DNA of 64,000 nucleotides from Streptomyces antarcticus (GTDB taxonomy: Bacteria > Actinomycetota > Actinomycetes > Streptomycetales > Streptomycetaceae), in contig NZ_JAPNLM010000014.1 in the NCBI RefSeq assembly GCF_026627255.1, positions 62,001-126,000 of the forward strand, written 5' to 3'. Below are positions 51,724 to 59,737 of the stretch, piece after piece. The notes below the pieces were generated by a model. The model was not told where the DNA came from and did no database searches. It worked only from the letters and a program-made list of their open reading frames with translations. Position 1 is the stretch's first letter; each line of letters begins with the position of its first letter. The translations under genes were made by a program, and so were the position numbers.

Positions 51724-53082
51724 ATGGGTGTACGGGGCCGGCACCGCCGGTACCAGCCGAGCAGCATCAACCGGGCCTCGCTCGCCGTCACCGCCGGTGG
51801 CGCCGGGATAGCGCTCCCTCTCATCGGCGCCGGAGTCGCCCAGGCAGCATCGGTGGACACCTGGAACAAGGTCGCCACCTGCGAGTCCACCAACAACTGG
51901 GCCATCAACACGGGCAACGGCCACTACGGCGGCCTCCAGTTCAGCCAGAGCACCTGGCGGGCCTTCGGCGGCACCGCCTACGCCCCCCGCGCCGACCTGG
52001 CCACCAAGGACCAGCAGATCGCGGTCGCGGAGAAGGTGCTCAAGGGGCAGGGCCCGCATGCCTGGCCCCACTGCGGCAAGACGGCCGGACTCAGCCGCAG
52101 CGGTCCGGCGCCCGCCGTCACGCCGAAGGCCCCCGCGTCCGCACCGGTGTCGGCGTCCGCGCGGGACACCCGGGGCCAGGGTCAGGGGGTGAAGGCCCCG
52201 GCACAGCAGGCGAAGGCGCCCGCGCCGCAGACCGCCGCGCCGCAGAACGCCCCGGCCGGCAGGTCCGGAGGTCCGGTCCTGCCGAACCCGTACGTCGTCG
52301 CCCAGGGGGACTCGCTCTCGGCGATCGCCACCCGGCAGCAGGTCGAAGGCGGCTGGCAGGCCCTGTACGAGACGAACCGGGTCACCGTGGGCGGCGATCC
52401 GGACCTGATCTTCCCCGGACAGCGGCTCACCCTGCGCGTCACGGCCGCGCCGCCCGCGCAGAACCCCGAGAAGCCGCCGCGGACGGCCGAACCGGTCAAG
52501 CCCGTGGAACCGGCGGCGCAGAAGCCGGCCGAGAAGCCGACGCCGCCCAAGGCGGCCGAGAAGCCGGCGGAGAAGGCGGCAGCGAAGCCGGTAGCGAAGC
52601 CGGTAGCGAAGCCGGCAGCGAAGCCCGCGCCGAAGCCGGCGGCGCAAGCGCCGTCAGCGCAGCAGCAGCCCGCGTCGGGGGGATACTCCGCGCCCGTCGA
52701 CGCCGCCCTCGGCACCGCGTACCGCGTCGCGGGATCCTCCTGGTCCAGCGGCTACCACACGGGCATCGACTTCCCGGTGTCCACCGGCACCACCGTCAAG
52801 TCCGTCGGGCCGGGGCAGGTCGTCTCCGCCGGCTGGGCCGGGGCCTACGGCTACCAGGTCGTCATCCGGCACACCGACGGCCGGTACTCCCAGTACGCCC
52901 ACCTCTCGGCGCTCGGCGTGAAGGACGGGCAGCAGGTGTCCGGCGGCCAGCGCATCGGGCGCTCCGGCTCGACCGGCAACAGCAGCGGCCCCCACCTGCA
53001 CTTCGAGATGCGCACGGGAGAGGGCTACGGCTCCGACATCGACCCCCTCAAGTACCTCCGGGGCCACGGGGTCCGCATCTGA
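51724..53082 (+). CDS. Secreted cell-wall hydrolase: Rpf-like transglycosylase, LysM, M23 peptidase
   Basis: About 452 residues. An export signal (INRASLAVTAGGAGIALPLI ending AQAA) precedes an Rpf/lysozyme-like domain (~44-120; VDTWNKVATCESTNNWAINT, GLQFSQSTWRAFGG, HAWPHCG). A Pro/Ala linker and a LysM module (~189-245; YVVAQGDSLSAIATRQQVEG, DPDLIFPGQRLTL) follow. A long Lys/Pro/Ala repeat linker leads to an M23 metallopeptidase (~330-450; HTGIDFPVS, YSQYAHLS, GPHLHFEMR) with zinc ligands H, D and HxH. It can bind and cut both glycan and peptide bonds of peptidoglycan, as in Streptomyces spore germination. The promoter at 51662 supports this start. Its 3' end overlaps the convergent transporter frame. 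Confidence 0.95.
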   Translation: MGVRGRHRRYQPSSINRASLAVTAGGAGIALPLIGAGVAQAASVDTWNKVATCESTNNWAINTGNGHYGGLQFSQSTWRAFGGTAYAPRADLATKDQQIAVAEKVLKGQGPHAWPHCGKTAGLSRSGPAPAVTPKAPASAPVSASARDTRGQGQGVKAPAQQAKAPAPQTAAPQNAPAGRSGGPVLPNPYVVAQGDSLSAIATRQQVEGGWQALYETNRVTVGGDPDLIFPGQRLTLRVTAAPPAQNPEKPPRTAEPVKPVEPAAQKPAEKPTPPKAAEKPAEKAAAKPVAKPVAKPAAKPAPKPAAQAPSAQQQPASGGYSAPVDAALGTAYRVAGSSWSSGYHTGIDFPVSTGTTVKSVGPGQVVSAGWAGAYGYQVVIRHTDGRYSQYAHLSALGVKDGQQVSGGQRIGRSGSTGNSSGPHLHFEMRTGEGYGSDIDPLKYLRGHGVRI

Positions 53083-53922
53083 CCCGCGCACGTGCGGCGG
53101 CACGGCCGTGAGCAGCACCAGGCCGGCCGCCGCGACGGCGGCGCTGGCCACCGCGGCGGCCGTGCCCGCGGCCCCGTACCGGAAGCCCTCGGCGAACAGG
53201 GAGATGCCGACCGCCGCCGCGACCACCGGGTTGACCACGGTCACGGTGGCCAGCGGCGCGGTCAGTCCCGCGCCCCGGTAGGCGGCCTGCGACAGCAGCA
53301 GCCCGCCTCCCGCCAGCACGGCGACGGCGGTCAGGTCGGGCCACAGCGCGACCAGGGCGCCGGGGCCGAAGGACTCGGCCACCGACTTGGTGAACACCGA
53401 TGCCATGCCGAAGGCCGTACCCGTGGCCGCCGCCAGCAGCACGCTGCGCAGCACCGCCCGGTGCATCCGGTGCGCCGCCAGGAACATCGCGGCCACCCCG
53501 GCCCCGGTGAGCGCGAGCAGCAGGCCGCGCTCACCGCCCGCGAGGGACTGCCCCGACCTGCCGTCCCCGCCCGTCAGCGCCAGCAGCCCGACCAGGCCCG
53601 CGGTGGCCACTACCGCCCCGCGCCAGGCCGCGGCGCCCGCCCGGCGCCGTACGAAGACCGCCGCCATGGGCAGGGCGAAGACGATGGTGAGTGCGCCGAG
53701 CGGCTGGACCAGACTCAGCGGTCCGTACGCGAGCGCCACCACGTGCAGCAGCGCACCGAGGCCGTTGAGCCCCACCGCGAACCACCACACGCCGTGGTGC
53801 AGCGGCGCGTAAGCGCGGTGGTCCGGCGTGCTCGCCGCGACCCGTTCCTGCACGATCGCGCCGCCCGCGTACGCCAGGGCGGACACGAGGCACAGCAGGA
53901 CCGACAGCGCCAGTGCACTCAT
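52654..53922 (-). CDS. EamA/DMT-type multidrug/metabolite transporter with 3' frame overlapping the cell-wall hydrolase gene
   Basis: Ten-helix drug/metabolite transporter (~280 residues of recognisable family). It starts MSALALSVLLCLVSALAYAG, with VQERVAASTPDHRAYAPLHH, VALAYGPLSLVQPLGALTIV, AFGMASVFTKSVAESFGPGA and LLTAVPPHVRGSD. ATG 53922 has GGAG close upstream; GTG 53931 is an alternative. After residue ~280 no stop occurs until 52654, so ~140 residues are antisense to the convergent hydrolase gene and show no transporter-like features. The natural stop was probably lost or lies further upstream in relatives. Substrate unknown. Confidence 0.8.
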   Translation of the reverse strand: MSALALSVLLCLVSALAYAGGAIVQERVAASTPDHRAYAPLHHGVWWFAVGLNGLGALLHVVALAYGPLSLVQPLGALTIVFALPMAAVFVRRRAGAAAWRGAVVATAGLVGLLALTGGDGRSGQSLAGGERGLLLALTGAGVAAMFLAAHRMHRAVLRSVLLAAATGTAFGMASVFTKSVAESFGPGALVALWPDLTAVAVLAGGGLLLSQAAYRGAGLTAPLATVTVVNPVVAAAVGISLFAEGFRYGAAGTAAAVASAAVAAAGLVLLTAVPPHVRGSDADPVAPEVLEGVDVGAVALSRAHLEVQVGAAAVAGRAGAPDALAAGHLLPVLHAERREVGVLGVPAVGVPDDDLVAVGPGPAGGDDLPRPDGLDGGAGGHREVDARVVAAGPGGSRDAVRGAEGGVDGRGVSPRRGLLLR

Positions 53923-54141
53923 GAACTCCACAATGCCCGACCCGAGCGCGCTATTCCTCAGCCCACAGGGGGTCACGGGTCAAACTCCGGGCGTAGTACG
54001 GGAGTACGTACACACCCCGCGGCACGCCCTCCACCGCGCGAGCGGCGGGGAACCGGTGCCCGCGCGCGCGGATGCGGAGCGTGACGAACCCCTCCATACC
54101 GTCACAGTCCGCTCGCGGTGCGTAAGGGTGCGGGAGCGGGT

Positions 54142-54171
54142 TTGTCTCCGGGCGCGTGGCGTCCGTACAGT
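54142..54171 (+). promoter_or_regulatory. Candidate promoter of the SDR gene
   Basis: TTGTCT, an 18-bp spacer and TACAGT, about 64 bp upstream of ATG 54235. The 312-bp divergent spacer (53923-54234) otherwise holds no gene. Confidence 0.4.
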
Positions 54172-54234
54172 TTCCCTTTTGGGGACTTCCGCAGCAGGCG
54201 GATGCGGACGAGTGAGCAAGGAACGACAGCGGCC

Positions 54235-55716
54235 ATGACGGTGACCGAAGACAGTCAGGACCAGGACTACGGGCACGCCTACGGACCGGGCATCGACCCC
54301 GAGCGGCTGGCCCTGTGCCTCAGCGTGCTCGACGAGCTGGACAAGCTCGACGTCGACCACCCCGACGCGGTCACCGTACGCCGCGCCACCGCGGGCCTCT
54401 ACCGCACGGTCAAGCAGCGCCGCCGTCAGGACCGCCGCGCCGCCAAGACCGCCAACGACAAGGCCGTCACCGAGGCGACCGCGACCGGCTCCGCCGAGCG
54501 CATCGACGACGAGACCCAGGGCAACGCCCTGACCGCCGCCGCCAAGGGTCCGATCGCCGGAATACTCCAGCGCCCGCGCTCCTGCTACGTCTGCAAGACC
54601 CGCTACGTCGAGGTCGACGCGTTCTACCACCAGCTCTGCCAGGACTGCGCCGCCTTCAACCACGCGCGCCGCGACGCCCGCACCGACCTGACCGGCCGCC
54701 GCGCGCTGCTCACGGGCGGCCGCGCCAAGATCGGCATGTACATCGCGCTGCGGCTGCTGCGCGACGGCGCCCACACCACGATCACCACGCGCTTTCCGGC
54801 CGACGCGGTCCGCCGCTTCAAGGCGATGCCCGACAGCTCCGAGTGGCTGCACCGACTCAAGATCGTCGGCATCGACCTGCGCGACCCGGCCCAGGTCGTC
54901 GCGCTCGCCGACTCGGTCGCCGCCGAGGGCCCGCTCGACATCCTGATCAACAACGCCGCGCAGACCGTACGCCGCTCCCCGGGCGCCTACAGCGAGCTCG
55001 TCGCCGCGGAGAACGCCCCGCTCCCGGCCGGCGAGCTGCCCGCCTCGGAGGTCATCGGCACCTTCGGCAGCGGCACGGTCGACCGGGTGGCGGCCCTGCC
55101 CACCGGCAAGGGCGAGAAGCTCAGTGCCCAGGACATCACCGAGCTGGCCCTGGTCTCCGGCTCCGCCTCGCTGGAGCGGATCGCGGCCGGAACAGCCATC
55201 GACGCGGGCGGTCTCGTCCCGGACCTGCACGACACGAACAGCTGGATCCAGACGGTGTCCGAGGTGGACCCGATCGAGCTCCTCGAAGTGCAGCTGTGCA
55301 ACTCCACCGCGCCGTTCATCCTGATCAGCAAGCTGCGTCCGTCCATGGCCGCGGCCGAGGCCGGCCGCCGGTACGTGGTCAACGTGTCCGCGATGGAGGG
55401 CGTCTTCAGCCGCGGCTACAAGGGCGCCGGCCACCCCCACACCAACATGGCCAAGGCCGCGCTCAACATGCTGACGCGCACCAGCGCCCAGGAGATGTTC
55501 CAGAAGGACCAGATCCTGATGACCGCCGTCGATACCGGCTGGATCACCGACGAGCGCCCGCACCCCGACAAGATCCGGCTGGCGGAGGAGGGCTTCCACG
55601 CCCCGCTCGACCTGGTCGACGGCGCGGCCCGGGTCTACGACCCGATCGTCCGCGGCGAGCTCGGCGAGGACCTGTTCGGCGTCTTCCTGAAGGACTACGC
55701 GCCCGCGAACTGGTAG
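54235..55716 (+). CDS. Large SDR family oxidoreductase with N-terminal zinc-ribbon-like region
   Basis: 493 residues from ATG 54235, with AAGGA 12 nt upstream. The N-terminal ~150 residues are an acidic/helical domain (LALCLSVLDELDKLDVDHPD) followed by a Cys-rich region (CYVCKTRYVEVDAFYHQLCQ DC), likely a zinc ribbon. An SDR core follows: RRALLTGGRAKIGMYIALRL (Gly-rich cofactor loop), NNAAQTVRRSPGAY, then an insertion of ~75 residues before VVNVSAMEGVF, and GHPHTNMAKAALNM replacing the usual YxxxK by an HxNxxK pattern. Streptomycetes carry conserved homologues; substrate unknown. A strong terminator follows 24 bp downstream. Confidence 0.88.
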   Translation: MTVTEDSQDQDYGHAYGPGIDPERLALCLSVLDELDKLDVDHPDAVTVRRATAGLYRTVKQRRRQDRRAAKTANDKAVTEATATGSAERIDDETQGNALTAAAKGPIAGILQRPRSCYVCKTRYVEVDAFYHQLCQDCAAFNHARRDARTDLTGRRALLTGGRAKIGMYIALRLLRDGAHTTITTRFPADAVRRFKAMPDSSEWLHRLKIVGIDLRDPAQVVALADSVAAEGPLDILINNAAQTVRRSPGAYSELVAAENAPLPAGELPASEVIGTFGSGTVDRVAALPTGKGEKLSAQDITELALVSGSASLERIAAGTAIDAGGLVPDLHDTNSWIQTVSEVDPIELLEVQLCNSTAPFILISKLRPSMAAAEAGRRYVVNVSAMEGVFSRGYKGAGHPHTNMAKAALNMLTRTSAQEMFQKDQILMTAVDTGWITDERPHPDKIRLAEEGFHAPLDLVDGAARVYDPIVRGELGEDLFGVFLKDYAPANW

Positions 55717-55740
55717 TCCCCGACCCGTCCCGCGCGTTCC

Positions 55741-55776
55741 CGACCGCCCCCCTCGGCCTGCCGAGGGGGGCGGTCG
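55741..55776 (+). terminator. Terminator after the SDR gene
   Basis: A 16-bp perfect stem (CGACCGCCCCCCTCGG and complement) with a CCTG loop, 24 bp past the stop. Confidence 0.92.
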
Positions 55777-55852
55777 CGTATCCGCTCGTCCATGCGTGCC
55801 AGGCGGCGCGCCCGGCACCCGCCCTCACCCGGACGGAGCAGAGGTCCAGACC

Positions 55853-56095
55853 ATGAACAAGGCCTGCGATCTGGAGTTCTTCCCCAAAGGGGCGCGGTCC
55901 GCGCAGCGGCCCCGCCGTGCGGAGCGCATGCTCGACCTGACGAGCCGGGTCCCCGCCGCGGCAGGCGTGGAGGAGATCTTTCAGCTGCTGCAAGGCGGTG
56001 ACGTACGGCAGTTGGGACTCCGGCACCCCGGACCCGACCGCCGCCCCTCCCTCCGTCGCTCCGCGGGAATCCGGCGTCGGGCACACCACCCGTAA
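55853..56095 (+). CDS. Small hypothetical ORF, doubtful
   Basis: 80 codons from ATG 55853 with CAGAGG 8 nt upstream: MNKACDLEFFPKGARSAQRP, then RMLDLTSRVPAAAGVEEIFQ and LLQGGDVRQLGLRHPGPD before an Arg-rich tail. No known domain. The first half looks protein-like, the tail does not; it may be a fragment. The surrounding 55777-56408 region has no other credible gene, only gggccgagcggca direct repeats near 56095-56155. Confidence 0.3.
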   Translation: MNKACDLEFFPKGARSAQRPRRAERMLDLTSRVPAAAGVEEIFQLLQGGDVRQLGLRHPGPDRRPSLRRSAGIRRRAHHP

Positions 56096-56408
56096 GGGCC
56101 GAGCCGTACCCGTACGGGGCCGAGCGGCATCCGGCACGGGCCGAGCGGCACCCTTCGTGGGCCGCCAGGCACCCGGCGCTGGGCCGATCGGCCCACGACT
56201 TCACGAACTCGGGGCGAAAACCTGAGGAAGGAGAGGATTTTGCCTTTCCATCGAGCGGGGGTCCGCTCATATGTGTACTCTGAGGGGCATCAAGTCGGCC
56301 CCCACCCGGGCCGCGCTCCACCAAGGCGCCACCGCGTCCGGAAACCCTTTATCCCTTGCCCGGCGCGCGGTCCCGCCCACCGGGTTACGCGACACAAAGG
56401 AGTGCGCG

Positions 56409-56582
56409 GTGACAGAGACGACGCAACCCGAACCGATGGTCCTGGAGCGAACGGGATGGCGGGCCAGCACCCGCACCGACGAGCTCGGCAGCCTCGAAGT
56501 CTGGGCCCTGTCGGCCCCGATCCGACTGGCGGGCTACGAGGACGACCCGGCGGAGTCGCACATCCTGCGCGGCATCGACTAG
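56409..56582 (+). CDS. 57-residue peptide, candidate signalling/RiPP-type precursor
   Basis: A GTG at 56409 with a perfect AAAGGAG site 6 nt upstream encodes a short acidic peptide: VTETTQPEPMVLERTGWRAS, then TRTDELGSLEVWALSAPIRL and AGYEDDPAESHILRGID. It has no signal peptide, membrane helix or Cys. The strong translation signal, isolated position and balanced composition argue for a real gene. Function is unknown. The leader-like front and distinct C-terminal segment recall peptide natural-product precursors, but no modifying enzyme is adjacent; the next gene is a sugar-type epimerase 190 bp on. Confidence 0.65.
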   Translation: MTETTQPEPMVLERTGWRASTRTDELGSLEVWALSAPIRLAGYEDDPAESHILRGID

Positions 56583-56774
56583 TCCGGAGCGAAGCCGCAG
56601 CGAGCGCCCCCCGCGCGAACCCGCGCCGGGGGCGCCGCCTTGTCCGGATCCGCGCGGAGCGCCGCCGACCGCCCGGCGGCGCCCGGGAGTTCCCGTTCCG
56701 CGTACGCCGGGAGCGTCATCGCTGACAGCGATCACCGCTTCCGCCGCGTCGGGCGGACCGGGCACGCTGGGCCC

Positions 56775-57758
56775 ATGAAACTGCTGATGCTGGGTGGGAC
56801 CGAATTCGTCGGACGTGCGATCACCGAGGACGCCCTGGACCGGGGCTGGGAGGTGACCGTCTTCCACCGCGGGCACCACGCGCCCCCGGGCGGCGTCACC
56901 GCGGTGCACGGGGACCGCACCGCCCCCGGCGGCCTGGACGCGCTGGCCGAGGGGGAGTGGGACCTCGTCGTCGACACCTGGGGCGGCGCGCCCACCGCGG
57001 TCCGCGACAGCGCGGCCCTGCTGCGCGACCGGGTCGGACGGTACTCCTACGTCTCGAGCCGCTCCGTGTACGCCTACCCGGCCCCGGCCGGGCTCGACGA
57101 GGACGGCCCGCTGGTGGGCGGCTCGCCCGACGCGGACGCCACCTCCTACGCCGAGGACAAGCGGGGCGCCGAGCTCGCCGCCCTCGACGCCTTCGGCGAC
57201 CGGACCCTCCTGGTGCGCGCCGGGCTGATCCTCGGCCCGTACGAGAACGTCGGCCGGCTGCCCTGGTGGCTGAACCGCACCGCGCGCGGCGGGCCCGTGC
57301 TCGCCCCCGGTCCGCGCGAGCTGCCGATCCAGTACATCGACGTACGCGACCTGGCGCGCTGGACCCTGGACGCCTCGGTGGCCGGCCGCTGCGGCGCGTA
57401 CAACCTGGTCTCGCCGGTCGGGCACGCCACGATGGGCAGCCTCCTCGACGCGTGCGCGGCCACCACCGGCGGCCGCGCCGACCTGCGCTGGACCGACCCC
57501 GACCGCATCCAGGAGGCCGGGGTGCAGCCCTGGACGGACCTCCCCGTCTGGGCGCCGGCGGGGGAGGGCCACGACTCCATGCACGGCGGCAGCGTGGCCA
57601 AGGCCCTCGCGGCGGGCCTCACGTGCCGCCCGGTCGAGGAGACCGTCGCCGACACCTGGGCCTGGCTCGGAGAGATAGGCGGGACGCCGCCGCAGCGCCC
57701 CGACCGGCCGGCCCCGGGCATCGACGCGGCCCGGGAGGCCGCGCTACTCGGGCTCTGA
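56775..57758 (+). CDS. NAD-dependent epimerase/dehydratase family protein
   Basis: A 327-residue extended SDR. Start MKLLMLGGTEFVGRAITEDA has the cofactor loop GGTEFVG; DLVVDTWGGAPTAVRDSAAL and YSYVSSRSVYAYPAPAG follow, with YAEDKRGAE giving the YxxxK-like catalytic pair. C-terminal signatures are LVRAGLILGPYENVGRLPWW, IQYIDVRDLARWTLDASVAG and ADLRWTDPDRIQEAGVQPWT. It may modify a nucleotide sugar or act as an isoflavone-reductase-like redox enzyme; the substrate is unknown. Stop codon overlaps the convergent LMF gene by 15 bp. Confidence 0.9.
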   Translation: MKLLMLGGTEFVGRAITEDALDRGWEVTVFHRGHHAPPGGVTAVHGDRTAPGGLDALAEGEWDLVVDTWGGAPTAVRDSAALLRDRVGRYSYVSSRSVYAYPAPAGLDEDGPLVGGSPDADATSYAEDKRGAELAALDAFGDRTLLVRAGLILGPYENVGRLPWWLNRTARGGPVLAPGPRELPIQYIDVRDLARWTLDASVAGRCGAYNLVSPVGHATMGSLLDACAATTGGRADLRWTDPDRIQEAGVQPWTDLPVWAPAGEGHDSMHGGSVAKALAAGLTCRPVEETVADTWAWLGEIGGTPPQRPDRPAPGIDAAREAALLGL

Positions 57759-59183
57759 CGCTGCGGCGTCCGCCAGGCGGGTCGGCGGCAGGTACTCGCG
57801 TACCAGCGTCCGGTGCCACCAGGCCCCCGTCTCGCGGAGCTCGCGCCAGGTGGTGAACCGGTAGCGGTACAGCAGGGCCCGCACGTACACGGGCGGGGCG
57901 TCCGGGAAGGGGTTGTGGCCCAGCAGCCGCAGTGTGTCCCGGTCGCCCGCCAGCAGCCGCTCCGTGAACGGCCCGAACCAGTCCCGGGCGTAGCCGGGGG
58001 AGAGCGCCGCGAACCACATCAGCCAGTCCAGGCGCAGGTGGTACGGGGCGAACTGGCGCGGCAGCCTGCTTGGATGCCCCGGTTTGCCCTTGAAGCCGTA
58101 CTCCCGCCAGGCCCCGTCGGGACGCGGCAACCGGTCCGCGGTGCCCTCCACCACCACCTCCTCCCGGACGCGGCCGACCGAGCCGAAGGCCCCGTAGGTG
58201 TTCACGAGGTGCAGCGGGTCGAAGGAGCGGTTCATCACCTGCCGGCGCGAGACCATGTTGAGCACCGGACGCCGGCTGAGCACCAGCACCAGCGCGGTCA
58301 CCGCGCAGACCAGCACCGCGAACCACACCGGCGCCGGCCGCGAGGCGGCGGCCGGCGGAGCGCCCGCCAGGCCGGTGAAGTCCACGGCCGACAGGGCGAG
58401 CGTGATCGTCAGCCAGTTCAGCCAGGCGAAGTTCCCCGACAGGACCAGCCACAGCTGCGTCGCGATCACCGCCCCGGCGGCGTACGACGCCACCGGCTGC
58501 GGGGTGAACAGCAGGACCGGCAGTGCCAGTTGGGTCACGTGGTTGGCCGCGCACTCCACCCGGTGCAGCGGTTTGGGCAGATGGTGGAAGAACCAGCTCA
58601 GCGGCCCCGGCATCGGCTGCGTCTCGTGGTGGAAGTACAGGCAGGTCAGCCGGCGCCAGCAGGGATCTCCGCGCATCTTGATCAAGCCGGCTCCGAACTC
58701 CACCCGGAAGAGCACCCACCGCAGCAACCACAGGACCAGCACCGGAGGCCCGGTCCGCGCGTTGCCGAGGAAGACGGCGAGGAAGCCCGCCTCCAGCAGC
58801 AGCGACTCCCAGCCGAAGGAGTACCAGGTCTGCCCCACGTTCACGATCGACAGGTACAGCACCCACAGCAGCGCCCACATTCCCATGGCCGCACCCAGCG
58901 GGACCCGGTCCCCGGCGCCCGCGGCCAGCGCCGCCGCGAGCGCCGCCCCCGTCCAGGCGCAGCAGGCGAAGAGCCGGTCGGAGTAGCGGAGTTGGAACAG
59001 GCTGGGGGCGCGTCGGAACGGCACGTCCCGCACGTGGCGCGGAACGGGCAGCATGCCCCGGGCCCCGATCAGGGCCCGGAACTGCAAGGCGGCCCCGACG
59101 AAGGCGAAGAGGTAGACGCCGGCGAGGGCCCGCTGGAAGACCAGCCGGGCCAGCCAGTATCCGGGCGCGGTGAACCAGTCCAT
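57744..59183 (-). CDS. Lipase maturation factor (LMF1/LMF2) family membrane protein
   Basis: A 479-residue polytopic membrane protein. Membrane helices include ARLVFQRALAGVYLFAFVGA, MWALLWVLYLSIVNVGQTWY, VLWLLRWVLFRVEFGAGLIK and WFAVLVCAVTALVLVLS. LMF signatures are MRGDPCWRRLTCLYFHHETQ, PLSWFFHHLPKPLHRVECAA and DWLMWFAALSPGYARDWFGP. Eukaryotic LMF1 helps fold lipases in the ER; bacterial members are common in actinomycetes and uncharacterised. ATG 59183 lies 20 bp after the DUF1990 gene stop, in operon with it. The 3' end overlaps the convergent epimerase by 15 bp. Confidence 0.9.
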   Translation of the reverse strand: MDWFTAPGYWLARLVFQRALAGVYLFAFVGAALQFRALIGARGMLPVPRHVRDVPFRRAPSLFQLRYSDRLFACCAWTGAALAAALAAGAGDRVPLGAAMGMWALLWVLYLSIVNVGQTWYSFGWESLLLEAGFLAVFLGNARTGPPVLVLWLLRWVLFRVEFGAGLIKMRGDPCWRRLTCLYFHHETQPMPGPLSWFFHHLPKPLHRVECAANHVTQLALPVLLFTPQPVASYAAGAVIATQLWLVLSGNFAWLNWLTITLALSAVDFTGLAGAPPAAASRPAPVWFAVLVCAVTALVLVLSRRPVLNMVSRRQVMNRSFDPLHLVNTYGAFGSVGRVREEVVVEGTADRLPRPDGAWREYGFKGKPGHPSRLPRQFAPYHLRLDWLMWFAALSPGYARDWFGPFTERLLAGDRDTLRLLGHNPFPDAPPVYVRALLYRYRFTTWRELRETGAWWHRTLVREYLPPTRLADAAASEPE

Positions 59184-59203
59184 CGCCTCCAGTATCCGCC
59201 CGG

Positions 59204-59737
59204 TCAGGCGGCGGCGGCCAGCGCGCGGACGTGCCGGCCGAGGCGGCGGGCATAGCGCAGCTGGAGGAAGGGGACCACCGGGCCGGCGAGGCGGGTGTAC
59301 CAGCGCGCCGGCCGGCTGAAGGCGGTCACCGTGAACCAGACCCCGCCCTCGGGGTCCCGCTCCACGACGAAGGACTCCTCCCCGCACTCGGGGTGGCCGT
59401 CCAGGGTGCCGTAGGCGAACCCGACGCGCGTGGGCTCGTACGCCGTCCAGATCACCCGGCACGGAGCGGTGATCCGCAGGGGACCGAACCCGATCCCGAC
59501 CTCGACACGGGCCCCGGGGCGCGCGTCGGCCGCGTCCGACCGCACCCGCATCCCCGCGGCCCGGTGCGCGAGGAAGGTGGTCACCGCGGTCCCGGCGGTC
59601 TCGAAGGCGGCCTGGCCGTGACCGACCCGGGTGCGGTGGCGCAGGTGGTGGTAGCCGTCGGGCAGGGGCTGCCGGGCCGTGGCACCCCGGTCGGGGTAGG
59701 TGACGGTGTCCCGGCCGGCGCTGATGAGGCGGGTCAT
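59204..59737 (-). CDS. DUF1990 family protein
   Basis: A 177-residue soluble protein: LPDGYHHLRHRTRVGHGQAA, AADARPGARVEVGIGFGPLR, APCRVIWTAYEPTRVGFAYG, TLDGHPECGEESFVVERDPE and VWFTVTAFSRPARWYTRLAG. This START-like fold is typical of DUF1990. Its ATG overlaps the YndJ stop (ATGA, 59734-59737), with AGGAGATGACCCC upstream. The family recurs next to LMF1 and YndJ genes; probably ligand-binding, function unknown. Confidence 0.9.
   Translation of the reverse strand: MTRLISAGRDTVTYPDRGATARQPLPDGYHHLRHRTRVGHGQAAFETAGTAVTTFLAHRAAGMRVRSDAADARPGARVEVGIGFGPLRITAPCRVIWTAYEPTRVGFAYGTLDGHPECGEESFVVERDPEGGVWFTVTAFSRPARWYTRLAGPVVPFLQLRYARRLGRHVRALAAAA

Noticed and set aside
56240..56725. A 161-codon frame covering the 57-residue peptide gene in another phase
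   Set aside because: Arg-rich, no ribosome-site support for its start, and it conflicts with the well-signalled GTG 56409 gene.
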